Positions 49,090-61,086 of a stretch of 64,000 bases of DNA are shown one piece after another. The DNA is from Lumbricus rubellus (Eukaryota > Annelida > Clitellata > Crassiclitellata > Lumbricidae), in contig OX243828.1 in assembly GCA_945859605.1 (NCBI GenBank), forward strand, positions 26,479,949-26,543,948, in the 5' to 3' direction. The notes under the pieces were generated by a model that saw only the letters and a program-made list of their open reading frames with translations, was not told the origin of the DNA and made no database searches. Each line of letters opens with the position of its first letter. The first letter of the stretch is position 1. A program made the position numbers and the translations under genes.

Positions 49090-49220
49090 TAAGCAATTCT
49101 GTATTAAATGCACTGGCCCACCGGTATGGAATTCTCTTCCTGTGGATATAAGAACTGCTGTATCCATCAAACATTTTAAAAATAAGCTAAAGTACTTTTT
49201 ATATATGTGTAGGTTATAAT
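49090..49220 (+). mobile_element. LINE 3' end, second family
   Basis: The plus strand reads NLKQFCIKCTGPPVWNSLPV then DIRTAVSIKHFKNKLKYFLY and MCRL-stop. This is the same GPxxWNSLPxxIR...FKxxLKxxL signature but without the SASE ending, so it belongs to another LINE family. The 3' UTR probably runs on to about 49650, where GAAAT repeats occur. Confidence 0.65.
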
Positions 49221-49229
49221 GGAGATTTT

Positions 49230-50960
49230 AAAAAGAAGTTTATGGGAATGCCTCCTCCCCGTCTGAGTGAGATATAGCCTATGCTTGAGCTTATGATGTT
49301 CTCAGGCTTTGCATTTACATTAATTAATAGTGTGTGGCCCTATGTTATTCTGCTATTTTTGTGTACCGCCTCATATTCAACTTAACCTTATTTTTAATGT
49401 GTTATTGGTGTCTGCTTATCTTGATGGAATTTTGATTCTCCACATTTACTTATGCAAGAATTAAGTAAACTGTAAATGAGCCAGCCGAGTTTAAGCGGGT
49501 CTTTTAGACCTTTGTCGGCTGACTCATTGACCTGCACTAATATTAAGTTTATAACTATTATTTCCTTATTGAAGTTTTGTTGTTGTTAATGTCTGTTTCT
49601 GTTATGTGATTATTGATGTGACATTGCAAGTCAATAAATGAACAAATGAAATGAAATGAAATGATGGACTACCACTTACTAATAAGTTAATAACTATATC
49701 CTATAAGAACGTTTCGGTTGAGAGAGCTGATTTCAAAGAGAAAAGACAAATGAAGTCATGAGCTCGAGTTTCGGTCAATGCGTCCTTGCTCGAGCAAGGA
49801 GATCATGCCTGTCACGTGAGTGTAACCGGCAGGCGGATGAGGCCGCGAAGATGTATGTGTATGCATTTACGTACATAATGTGGAATGTGTGTGTATGTCC
49901 GTAAGTATTATATACATGTATCTATATATTTATACATACAATATTATATATATATATGATTATATTGAATCAATCAATATATGGCAATTACATGTAGGCC
50001 GTTTCTAGGTGTGGGGTGGGGTGAATAAAACAATCGATCAAGGGAAATAGGTTTTCTTGAGCTACAATGGCTATTGATCGCTTCTTATCTTAATGGTCAA
50101 GTGCACTTTTATCAAGAAATCGATGCTATCAATAACAGTTGCATCTATGGCCTAATCAAGTCCGTCAAGTTAGGCTATTAAATGCAGCAGTTTATAGAGT
50201 CAAGCCTGAAGCTATTAGTCGTAGATTGGCACGATAGACAGCGTATTCAGTATCCAGAGCCATAATTATGGTCAACTCTGCTGATAGTTTCGAACAGGCT
50301 ATATTAATGCCGAGATCCATAAATTATATGCGTATATATGTACATGGTTGCGTGTATTCATGCATTCTCTTGCCAGAATAGGCTTAATCTCTCGTACCGT
50401 GACTATATCAGACCATCCATCCATCGATCCAGCCATCCAGACAGTCAGCCATCCATCTATCAATTCCATCCATTCTATCCATCCATCTATACATGCAGGC
50501 ATACAAATACCTTCGTTCATATGTGCATGACTGCGTACAAGCGTACAATCATAGTCTACATAACATAATGCATTCGTCCATGCATAAATGTTTGCATACA
50601 TACATACATACGTACATTACATACGTGCAAGCATGCATACAAATATGTATAGCCTATATATTTGCCTGCACTTCAACAAAAAGAAATTCAAAGTCTGTGG
50701 GACAGACAGAAAACTATAGAAGTTCCTGGGAATTCTCTCTTGTTACAGTATTCAATTATTTTTAGCATAATTATGCTAAAAGGATTTTCCTAAGTAGGAT
50801 CTGTTGTCGTTCATTTCTTGGCGCCTGACAGTGACTAAACGATATATTGTACGTTCTGCTGTTAAAAAACGCGTCTAAGGATTTTTTATAGATGCGTTAA
50901 AACAGAGTCCAGTGCAAAAGAAACTAATAGCCTATTTGATGCGACTAAGGATGAGCCAAA
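49230..50960. other. Gene-free stretch upstream of the mapped kinesin exons
   Basis: The probable 3' UTR of the second LINE family (to about 49650), then AT-rich sequence with CATC-type repeats at 50410-50500 and TACA repeats at 50600-50640. No coding signal was recognised. Confidence 0.5.
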
Positions 50961-51717
50961 TGGAACGAGTGAGTTAGTGGTCGCATGGCTGTTGGTGTGA
51001 CACTTCGAAGCTTGCCTTTTCGCCACAGGGAGACAGACAGACGACAGACAGACATACGACAGATAGATGACAGACAGACAGACAGATCGATGACAGACAA
51101 ACAGATGACAGATAGACAGATGACAGACAGACAGACAGAACTGATGACAGACAGACAGATGACAGATAGACAGATGACAGACAGACAGACGACAGGCAGA
51201 CAGACAAAGAATTCCAGACTTTAGTTTATATTTTTTATCTAGCCTATAGATGTATTTTCAAGAAGCAGCATATCCCTGGTCAGTGCAAGGATCGTAGTCT
51301 CTTAGAACCGCTGTTTCCTTGGAATTGGAAGTGATGGGATCCCGACTGAAGTGTAGGAAGCAGATTGGATGCTGACATAAGACATTGCGCCGAGTGTGAA
51401 CTGCTGACTCTCCATCACATCACATTGGATGATTGGTATGGAGAGAGGTCCATGATGATTACGACAGATCGAGAAAACTCTTTCTGAGACGAAGACGAAA
51501 AGGCCAACTAAGATAAACTTGTAAAGTTAGGATGACGATTATTATTATTGTTATTATTTTATGCTCCGAAGTCAGCATGATCCCCTAAAAGGGACTTGAA
51601 TATATAGCTGGGATAACATTTTATCTGGAGACGAACCACCCCCCTCCCATAATTTATATCATTGTCCTCGTTATAACGAAAGTGCATCGGAACGCAATCG
51701 AGATTATCATGATCATG

Positions 51718-51755
<38 letters not shown>

Positions 51756-52149
51756 AATCACAATCATAATCATCATCATAATCATCGTGTCGTCGTCATC
51801 ATCATCATCGTCATCATCATAATCACCATCATTGCTGTTGTTGTTGTTGTTATACTCTGTAAGAACAGCAAAAACATACATGCATACTCCCACACGCACC
51901 TTCCGTTTCTAATAAATACACGCAATAACGTGTCTGGCCAACGCACTGCATCTCGTTGTTGTCCGCCGAATCTTCTCACGTAGGCGCTATACAAATTAGC
52001 GGAGATGAATCGTTGCTGTAGCAGCAGCAGCATCGTCGGATGCGGAGGAGGATGCTGATGTTGCTGAGGCAAGTGCGATGGACAGACACGTGACTTACAA
52101 GATCCGATCTCATCCTGCTTCACACTCAGAATATACATCACTGACACCC

Positions 52150-52497
52150 GCACTGATCCACCGAAAGACAGACAGATAGAAGAAGAGAAACAGACAGACA
52201 TGCAGACAGACAGACAGACAGATAGACAGGGACAGACAGGCAGGCAGACAGGAAGACAGGCAGACAGACAGACACTCAGACAGACAGACAGACAGACAGA
52301 CAGACAGGCATACATGTAGACATACAGATAGGCAGACAGACAGATAGACAGACAGACAGGCAGACAGACAGAGAGGAAGACAGACAGACATGCAGGCTGC
52401 AGCAGGCAGGTAGATAATAGTATGCAGATAGACAGATACCGATACAAACATATACATAGAGAGATAGAAAGACAAGCAATGAAAGAAAAACAGGCAG

Positions 52498-52533
<36 letters not shown>

Positions 52534-52920
52534 GAAGTGAGGTGACACAGACAATAGGCAGACAGACAGACAGACGGACGGACGGACGGACACACACGGA
52601 CACACTCAAATGCGGATACATAGTTATGTAGACACACGTGGACACACATGCAGACAGACAAAGCTACACGCATAATAAGCAAACGGACAGTCAGATGTAT
52701 ACACACAGATGTACAGACACACATAGAGTTAGAGACACAGACACACGTAGACACACAGACAGACATAGGCAGGCGCAAAGACGTATCAGCACACAGAAAG
52801 ATGGATGGACACACACAGACAGACGGACACAGACAGACTGACACAGACAGACGGACACAGTCAAGCAGATAGAAAGACCGACAGCCACTCAAAGGTACAG
52901 ACAGAAAGACAGATGAAACA
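52150..52920 (+). repeat. ACAG-rich tetranucleotide array
   Basis: Long runs of CAGA/GACA with imperfections, including a (CA)n run at 52500-52529 and CGGA repeats at 52572-52590. Long minus-strand ORFs here (up to 287 codons) are Cys/Leu/Ser repeats from the simple sequence. Similar arrays lie at 20994-21540 and 51030-51205. Confidence 0.95.
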
Positions 52921-53039
52921 ACGCAGACTCCTCCTCGTCGTCGTCCTCCTCTTCCTCCTCCTTCTCCTACATGTATGCATGTCTGTGACTAACTGCTGCC
53001 ACGTAGTCGATGTTATTAGGTTTCTATTTCTGGGATTCA

Positions 53040-53417
53040 ATGAGAAGAAAAAGAAGAAGAAGAAGAAGAAGACGACGACGACGACGAAGGTCAGCTAAAT
53101 AAACGATGTCTCCTCCTTCTCCTCCACCACCTCCTCTGCTTCCTCCTCTTCCTACTCTCCTACTCCTCCACGTCCATCTTTTTCTGCTCCTCCTCTTCCT
53201 CCTCCTCCCCTACTGCTCCCTAGCCCTCCCTGCTCTCCTCGTCCATCTTTTCCTCCTACTCGTCCTCTCCTCCTCCTCGTCCTCGTATCCCCTACTCCTC
53301 CTCCTCTCCTTCTTCTTTTTCTGCTTCTCCTTCTCCTCCTTCTTCTTCTTCTTCTTCTTTTTCCTGCTTCTTTTTCCTCTTCTTTTTCTTCTTCTCCTCC
53401 TCCTCCTCCTTCTTCTT

Positions 53418-53448
<31 letters not shown>

Positions 53449-53680
53449 TTCTTCTTCTTCTTTTCCCCCCTTCTTTTCCCCCCTTCTTTTTCCTCTTCTT
53501 CTTCTTCTTCTTCTTCTTCTTCTTCTCCTCCTCCTCCTCCTCCTCCTTCTTCTTCTTCTTCTTCTTCTTCTTCTTCTTCTTCTTCTTTTTCTTCTTCTTC
53601 TTCTTCTTCGTCTTCTTCTTCTTTTTCTTCATCTTCTTCATCTTCTTCTTCGTCTTCTTCTTCTTCTTCTTCTTCACGTC
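53040..53680 (+). repeat. Polypurine then polypyrimidine tract
   Basis: An AAG/GAC run at 53042-53090 is followed by about 570 bases of nearly pure C/T (53107-53676), mostly (CTT)n and (TCC)n. Such tracts can form intramolecular triplexes. Plus- and minus-strand ORFs here are artefacts. Confidence 0.95.
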
Positions 53681-55715
53681 ACGCTACAACTGGAACGCTA
53701 ATGTCACGTCAGCTGCATGTCTCATTTATAGTCCACTATACAGACTGAAGGAGGAGAGGGAGAAAGGCAGAAAAAGAGAGGAGACTAGAGGAAGGAAGGA
53801 TGGAAGACGGATAGGATAGATGGATGGACGGAAGTATAGATGTATGGATGGATGGATGGATTGATGGATGGATGGATGGATTGATGGACGGACGGATGGA
53901 TGGATGGATAGATGGATGGATGGTTGGAAATGGATGGATACGCGGATGGATGGATGACAGAATATGATATGACTTTTTTTTATTCGGTAACCAAAATAAT
54001 AATAGGCCTAATTACATCGTACATGTATTTTTCGTGAGATTTGTCAGTTTACACGGGAACCCAACTAGAAGCCGACGGTCCCTCGAGCCAGGACCAACTA
54101 AGGAACTTTAGTTGAGATTGTTTGGATGGATGGGCTGGTTGATCGATTGATCGATTGATTGATTGATTGATTGGTGGATTGATTGATTGATAGCAAGGCA
54201 AGGCACCCTACTGCTCATTTTACCAACGTTATTTTCCGAATGGAAGGTGGAGAACCATTGGTATGCTGGGCTATAGTATACAATACATAGCGGGAAGAGA
54301 TCTCACATTCGTGCACTCTTCGTGGAATAGTGTTTACCATTACTCTAATAAACTTCCTCTTCTTCCTAGTGGGACACCCGTATTATACCGCACAGCCACG
54401 TACAGAACCGCCATACTGATCTGTAGGTTGATGTCCGATGTGTCTATATAGTCGCTCGATGTACACTAGTGTCTGGTACATCGTCCACCAGACACTAATT
54501 GAGCGACTGTTTCGTGTGGTAATCAGAGTGTGTCTCCGGCCGCGGGGGTGGACATCATGTGCGGACGTTCCAAATGAGGACGACCGTGTAAATGAAGGCA
54601 ATCTGTTGCTTCAAATTACCATGACAACGGAATCACTTGTTCAGCCATTGCCACATGTCAGCCTGCTAAGTTCTACGAATGCGTAGTCGCCTGTCTGTCT
54701 TCCTGTCTGTCTGAGTATTTGCGTGTCAGTCTGTCTCTCTGAGTGTCTGCATGTCTGTCTGTGTGAATGACTGTCTGTCAGTCTGTCTGTCTCTGTTTGC
54801 ATGTCTGTCTGTTATACTATGTACGTATATGTCTTCCTATCTGTCTTTTGTCCGTCTGTCCATCCGTTCATTTCTCTGTAACTGGATTTCAATTTCAATG
54901 GAATATCAATGTTGATAACAATATTATTTAAATCAAAACGATCATCAACGGCTGTCTTGTGATGATAGCGCTATAGAAGTCATTAAATTATCTTAGAAAG
55001 AAAGACAGACACTGAGACACAACAGGCACCACAGACGCCAATGCAGACATGCAGACACAGGCATGGAGACGGAAAGACATAAATAGATACCACACTGGTT
55101 GTAAGCAGAGACTAGGTCTACTAAAATTGCATAACAATCATACACCACCGTAACAGATAATATTGTATTGACATATATTAACATCATCAAATAATATAAT
55201 AATTGTTGCATGATCATCTATGCACGTGTTCGCGTTTGAGTGTGAGGTGTGTGCGCGTGTGTGGTTGTGTGGTTGTGTGTGTGTGTGTTTATGTGTGCGT
55301 CTGTGTGTGCTTGTGTGTGCGTGTGTGTGCGTCTGTACGTGTTTGTGTGGGTGTAGGCCCTGTAGGGGTTTAGTTGTGCTCGTGTCTGTCTGTAATACGT
55401 CAGACCCGTTTTTTGCCAGTCATCTTGACGTTTTTTTCCAATCTATCAATCAATCACCCCTCCCTTCCTTCCTTCCCAACATCTTCTGCTCAGCATCTCT
55501 TCTACCCGCATCCATGGCTACCATTCCCTGTCTATGTCTCTGTCTCTGTATCCCTGTAGGTTCAATACATACGCAGTTCCTTCTACGTGTCGTTCTCATG
55601 GGCGGAGTTTGGTGTCAGCTCTTGGGGGGGCTAAAATATAATTTCCCAATGTGGGTTTGGGTTTACCACCGTGCGGCAGAAGACGATCGCCAAAACGCGA
55701 AGCGCCGAGAGGCGC

Positions 55716-56145
55716 TATGACACCCGAAATCGTTAATAAAACTAGATTCAAAATGATGGCTTAGACACCCGAAATCGTTAATAATACTAGACTCAAAATG
55801 ATGGCTTAGACACCCGAAATCGTTATTAATACTAGATTCAAAATGATGGCTTAGACACCCGAAATCGTTAATAATACTAGATTCAAAATGATGGCTTAGA
55901 CACCCGAAATCGGTAATAATAATAAAAATCAAAATGATGGCTTAGACACCCGAAATCGTTAATAATACTAGAATCAAAATAATGGCTTAGACACACGAAA
56001 TCGTTAATAATACTAGAATAAAAAAAAATGGTTTAGACACCCGAAATCGTTGATAATACTAGAGTCAAAATGATGGCCTTAGACACCTGAAACCGTTAAT
56101 AATACTAGAATCAAAATGATGTCTTAGACACCCGAAATCGTTAAT

Positions 56146-56204
<59 letters not shown>

Positions 56205-57965
56205 AGAACCGAGGGACCAGTGCCCGTAGGTGCCCGCTGCCATCCTCATTATTCCTCGCCATTTTTGTCGTTCCATCGCCGCATGTGTCAGGTCTTGTAT
56301 TGGCGCTCCGCACCAGTCGGTTATGTTGTCCAGCCATTCCTTGTGTGGTCTACCTCTTCTGTTGGTTCCCTCCATTCTTCCCAACACCACCTTCTTTATT
56401 TTTCTGTCCTCATTCAAAATAATGGCTTAGACACCCGAAATCGTTAATAGTAATAGAATCAAAATGATGGCTTAGACACCCGAAATCGTTAATAATACTA
56501 GAATCAAATAATGGCCTTAGACACCCGAAATCGTTGATAATACTAGAATCATATAATGGCTTAGACACCCGAAATCGTTAATAATACTAGAATCAAAATG
56601 ATGGCCTTAGACACCCGAAATCGTTAATAATACTAGAATCAAAATGATAGCTTTAGACACCCGAAATCGTTAATAATACTATCAAAATGATGGCCTTAGA
56701 CACCCGAAATCGTTGATAATACTAGAGTCAAAATGATGGCCTTAGACACCTGAAACCGTTAATAATACTAGAATCAAAATGATGGCCTTAGACACCCGAA
56801 ATCGATAATAATACTAGAATCAAAATGATAGCTTTAGACACCCGAAATCGTTAATAATACTAGAATCAAATAATGGCTTAGACACCCGAAATCGTTAATA
56901 ATACTAGAATCAAATAATGGCTTAGACACCCGAAATCGTTAATAATACTAGAATCAAAATGATGGCCTTAGACACCCGAAATCGTTAATAATACTAGAAT
57001 CAAAATGATAGCTTTACACACCCGAAATCGTTAATAATACTAGAATCAAAATGATGGCCTTAGACACCTGAAATCGTTAATAATACTAGAATCAAAATGA
57101 TGTCTTAGACACCCGAAATCGTTAATAATACTAGATTCAAAATGATGGCTTAGACACCCGAAATCGTTAATATTACTAAATTCAAAATGATGGCTTAGAC
57201 ACCCGAAATCGTTAATAATACTAGATTCAAAATGATGGCTTAGACACCCGAAATCGTTAATAATACTAGATTCAAAATGATGGCTTAGACACCCGAAATC
57301 GTTAATAATACTAGATTCAAAATGATGGCTTAGACACCCGAAATCGGTAAAAATAATAAAAATAAAAATGATGGCTTAGACACCCGTAATCGTTAAAAAT
57401 ACTAGAATCAAAATGTAGGCTTAGACACACGAAATCGTTAAAAATACTAGAATCAAAAAATGGCTTAGACACCCGAAAACGTTAATAATAATAGAATCAA
57501 AATAATGGCCTTAGACACCCGAAATCGTTGATAAACACTAAAATCAAAATGATGGCCTTAGACACCAGAAAATCGTTGATATTACTGGAATCAAAATAAT
57601 GGCCTCAGACACCCGAAATCGTTAATAATACAAAAATCAAGATAATGTTCTTAAAGACCCAAAAATTGTTGATAATACTGGAAAAAATGATGTTCTTAAA
57701 CACCAGAAAATCGTTGATAATACTAAAATAAAAACTATGTCCTTAAACACCTGAAAATTGATTATTTATTGCTCTAATATGCCAAGGAAATTTCTGACCA
57801 GGGTGACGGCCTCCTTTTGTCAAAGATCCTGGTCAAATCGGATCCATAATTGCTCTCGAAAGTCGTTGATAATACTAGAGTCAAAATGATATCCTTAGAA
57901 CCCGAATATCGCTTATAATACTGGAATCAAAAGGATGGCCTTGTAATCCAGAAAATCGTTGATAA
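55716..57965. repeat. 45-bp minisatellite inside the hAT-like element
   Basis: The unit contains GACACCCGAAATCGTTAATA then ATACTAGAATCAAAATGATG and GCTTA. Period is 45 bp (starts at 55721, 55766, 55811, 55856), roughly 40-45 copies, more diverged toward 57965. Variants such as ATAATGGCCTTAG recur in order, suggesting higher-order duplication. The array is broken at 56150-56415 by a LINE end. Confidence 0.95.
56150..56415 (-). mobile_element. LINE 3' end (RTE-like) with ATG-repeat tail
   Basis: The minus strand reads KVVLGRMEGTNRRGRPHKEW then LDNITDWCGAPIQDLTHAAM and WRGIMRMAAGTYGHWS. The (R)RGRP..W(L/I)D(N/D)I..W...L...A..R..WR pattern is typical of the C-terminus of non-LTR retrotransposon polyproteins. 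It ends in a (TGA)n run, which appears on the plus strand as (CAT)n at 56148-56203. It is strongly 5' truncated and nested in the minisatellite. Confidence 0.7.
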
Positions 57966-58529
57966 TACAGTATACTTCACAGATCACATGTCGCGGGCCA
58001 GATCACATGATCAGAGAGCAAATGCACAACTTTGAACTTCCATGAAAAATGCTTAGAACTTCACCTCCAGGTCACAACACGGTAGTAATGTGATATAAGA
58101 TATCATAGCCTACTAATTACTGATTTCTCCTTCTGTCCTTTAGTTGGTCTCAACGTCCCAAGTTGCATTCTGCCAACCTGCTTTTTGCGCATTAAACGAA
58201 TTATACTACGGTACTGCTACAGATTGCCAGTCTTCGTTTTCACAATCTTGATGTAGGGGGGGGGGCTGGTGGCCAGCAGCTCACTGTCTGGGCCTTTTGC
58301 TCTTTTGTTGTCTCCTCAAATGTACCATTTTTTACCATTAGAAGTCCTTTTTGATGCATGGTAAAGTCGGTGGATTCTTGGGGGGGCTTAGCCCCCCCTA
58401 GCCCCTGATAAACTCCGCCCATGGTCGTTCTAGGAGTCTCTGTTCATACCTTTGCATGATGCATTCATCGATCATCCGGTTACATCGCCCATGCACCTGT
58501 CAAATTAGCGCATCTTTACATCGCAACCT

Positions 58530-59052
58530 TGGTTCATCCATCCATTCAACCATCCAACCGCTCCATCCTACCACCCATCCATCCATCCATCCATCAATCC
58601 ATCCATTTGTCAGGCCATCCATCAACCGTTCATCCGTGCGTTCATCCGTCCATCTATTCATCCGTCCGTCCGGCCATCTATCCATCTATCCGTCCGTACC
58701 TCTGTCCGTCCATCTACTCATCCATCCATATATCCATCCACCTATCCATCCATCCATCCATCTGTCCATCCATTCATCCATCCATCCGTTGATCCATCCG
58801 TCCATTCATTCATCCATCCATCTATCCGTCCGTACCTCTGTCCGTCCATCTACTCATCCATACATATATCCATCCATCTATCCATCCATTCATCCAACCA
58901 CTCCATCCTACCACCCCTCCATCCATCCATCCATTCATCCATCCATCTATCCATCCATCCTTCCGTGCATCCGTCCATCAATCTATCCATACATCCATTC
59001 ATCCATCCATCTATCCATCTCTCCCTGCATCCTTCCACCCATCTCTCCAAAG
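58530..59052 (+). repeat. CATC tetranucleotide array
   Basis: Imperfect (CCAT)n with CCGT variants, about 520 bp, and a partial internal duplication (TATCCGTCCGTACCTCTGTC at 58679 and 58822). Three open plus frames are repeat artefacts. Complementary GGAT-type arrays occur at 46080-46335 and 53815-53960. Confidence 0.95.
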
Positions 59053-59279
59053 ACTTTCCATCTGATGTAAACATCCGCCACTACCGCCTCCACCTGTTAA
59101 CACAGTGTCCATCCATCCATACATAACGACCTATGGTCCACACTAAGGCGACACCTTATATACACTGTCTCCATGCAGTAGCAGCCGACAGAAGCGCCTC
59201 CAGGCGATGCAGACTGAAATTACTAGACTTATGGACCCTGAGTTATTTTGAGCAGGCGCCAAATAAATGCTCCGAACGA

Positions 59280-60650
59280 GCGAATAGACTATTAATGGAC
59301 CAAAGACACGTCTAGAATCCACATAGGACATACATGTATACACGGTGTAACGAAAAAAGGAAGACTCCTACGCCATTGATGTCAAACCCTGTTAATTGCA
59401 GACCAGAAGCAACATTTTCCAGTGGGTGGAGGTGGGCCATGGTGTCTAAAGCTCCGGAATAAAATGGGGGAGTAGGGTCTGGAAAGGACTCGGGAACTAG
59501 TCGCAGAAATGTTGTCAAAACTTAATATTAGAGAGTGCATTTTGCATACAAACAGTCAAATTATGAAAAATTAATAAGAAGAAAATAATATTATGTACAA
59601 TTTTACATAATAAAATTCTTTGTTGTCAGTCAAGAACATTGTATCGATCTTTATATTGCGTGCTCAATGCTCAATGTATTCTAGTTTCAAAATATGGAGT
59701 ATATATATAATTTTATTTATATATATATCATATATATCATATATAAAGAGAGACAGAGACGTCAAATTTATCTCACTCTGATGGCCTACTTAGAATAAGC
59801 CCGTGTCAACTGGACTTACATGTACAATAACAGGTTTGCAATAATTACAAAATCAATGAAATTGTGTGCAGTCATTAGGCAAGGATATAACGCTGACCAG
59901 AAAACATTGTCGGCATGACAGAAATGGCGGGCCAGTGTCACGATATAAAGTCTCCCCCCGATACCAAGTCTCCTCTGGCTGAAAATCTGTATGGGATGAA
60001 ATTTTATTATGTAAAAGTGTATATATTTTCTTGTTAAATAATTTAGCAACGTAAACTAACGGTTCATCCTGCTCATCTACAAATAATTGCATGCGACTGT
60101 AGCTCATTTTCATGCTGAGCGGTAGATATTCTATTTCGTCGACGGGGAAAATAGTCTCTCTCCCCCGGAGACTTTGTTTCAGAATATACTCAGGGGTGCG
60201 AATTCTGGAACAGATCCACCAGCGCAATAATCTGCTTCGAAATAAAGTCTCCGGGGAAAACTTGAGGAGAGACTCTGTCAGGCGGCACCGGCTCTTTGAA
60301 ACACGATTAGGAAAGGAAGCAATGCATAGGCCTGCCTCATAATTATTATGTAGCCTATTTAGGCATGCATGTAATTTTAAATGTTAGTGTTTATGTGTGT
60401 ATGTACGTACATAAGTACATACACACATAAATAGCACAGAGCTACTTGATCGTATATCTATAGGCCTGAATCATGAATGTAGGCTATAAAATTATGTGGA
60501 TGATACGATGACTTTATCAAGTGGGTCATGGCAGCCATTCTCTCCTACGTAAACAGTTCAATTATGATGACGAAACTGCACAACAAAGACATTAAATCGA
60601 AATGGACGACTACGATGCACTCTGACAAACGACGTTTTAAATCAGAATAT
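59280..60650. other. Gene-free stretch with an inverted repeat
   Basis: A hairpin-forming pair CCCCGGAGACTTTGTTTC (60162-60181) and GAAATAAAGTCTCCGGGG (60239-60256) lies inside an open minus-strand frame (59853-60227, 124 codons) that reads like protein in parts (RGRETIFPVDEIEYLPLSMK). The frame matched nothing I know. A related AAAGTCTCCCC occurs at 59946. Confidence 0.4.
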
Positions 60651-60651
60651 A

Positions 60652-60653
<2 letters not shown>

Positions 60654-60729
<76 letters not shown>
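60654..60729 (+). repeat. Uninterrupted GCT trinucleotide repeat, about 25 units
   Basis: A pure (GCT)n run of about 75 bases. It reads poly-Ala, poly-Leu or poly-Cys on the plus strand and poly-Ser, poly-Gln or poly-Ala on the minus strand. No gene context supports translation. Confidence 0.95.
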
Positions 60730-60730
<1 letters not shown>

Positions 60731-61086
60731 GGTATCATCAACAAACAAAGCTGCTTCAATTTAATCTTTGTTTACTCATATTATATGAAACAGAAATTTA
60801 TGTGTGCACAGTTGGAGAGCCCGCAAGGGAGTAGGTAGCCAGTGAGACATGTCCACGCTCGAGAGGCAGCTTTTGCCCTCAACTGCGACTTTGACCCAGG
60901 AGATTATTTTGTTTGCGCCACTTACAAAAAGGTTGGGTGAGAGGGCTAAGGAGGGGTGACTCAATTATCCAAGAAATATGGGTGACGAGAGGATATAGGC
61001 TAGGTCATATAATAAATTCTGGATTTAATAGGCTTTTTCACACTGTATTGATCACTGAGAATAATATAAGCTTAACTATAAATACG

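Larger units (their letters stand above)
55597..58423. mobile_element. hAT-like element, 2827 bp, largely minisatellite, perfect 8-bp TSD
   Basis: The termini CATGGGCGGAGTTT are perfect 14-bp inverted repeats. The flanks GTCGTTCT (55589-55596 and 58424-58431) are an exact 8-bp duplication. Just inside are G/C runs (GGGGGGG at 55624, CCCCCC at 58392). About 80 percent of the interior is a 45-bp minisatellite, and a LINE tail has inserted into that array. No transposase is encoded, so it must have been moved by another element's enzyme. Confidence 0.88.

Noticed and set aside
51782..52892. Cys/Leu/Ser-rich minus ORFs of 260-287 codons
   Set aside because: Produced by ACAG tetranucleotide repeats; no motif beyond the repeat.
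53106..53819. 237-codon plus ORF rich in Leu, Phe and Ser
   Set aside because: Reading of a polypyrimidine tract; the apparent membrane-like segments are compositional.
55716..57965. CRISPR-like regular repeats
   Set aside because: The 45-bp units are contiguous with no unique spacers and lie within a transposon in animal DNA.
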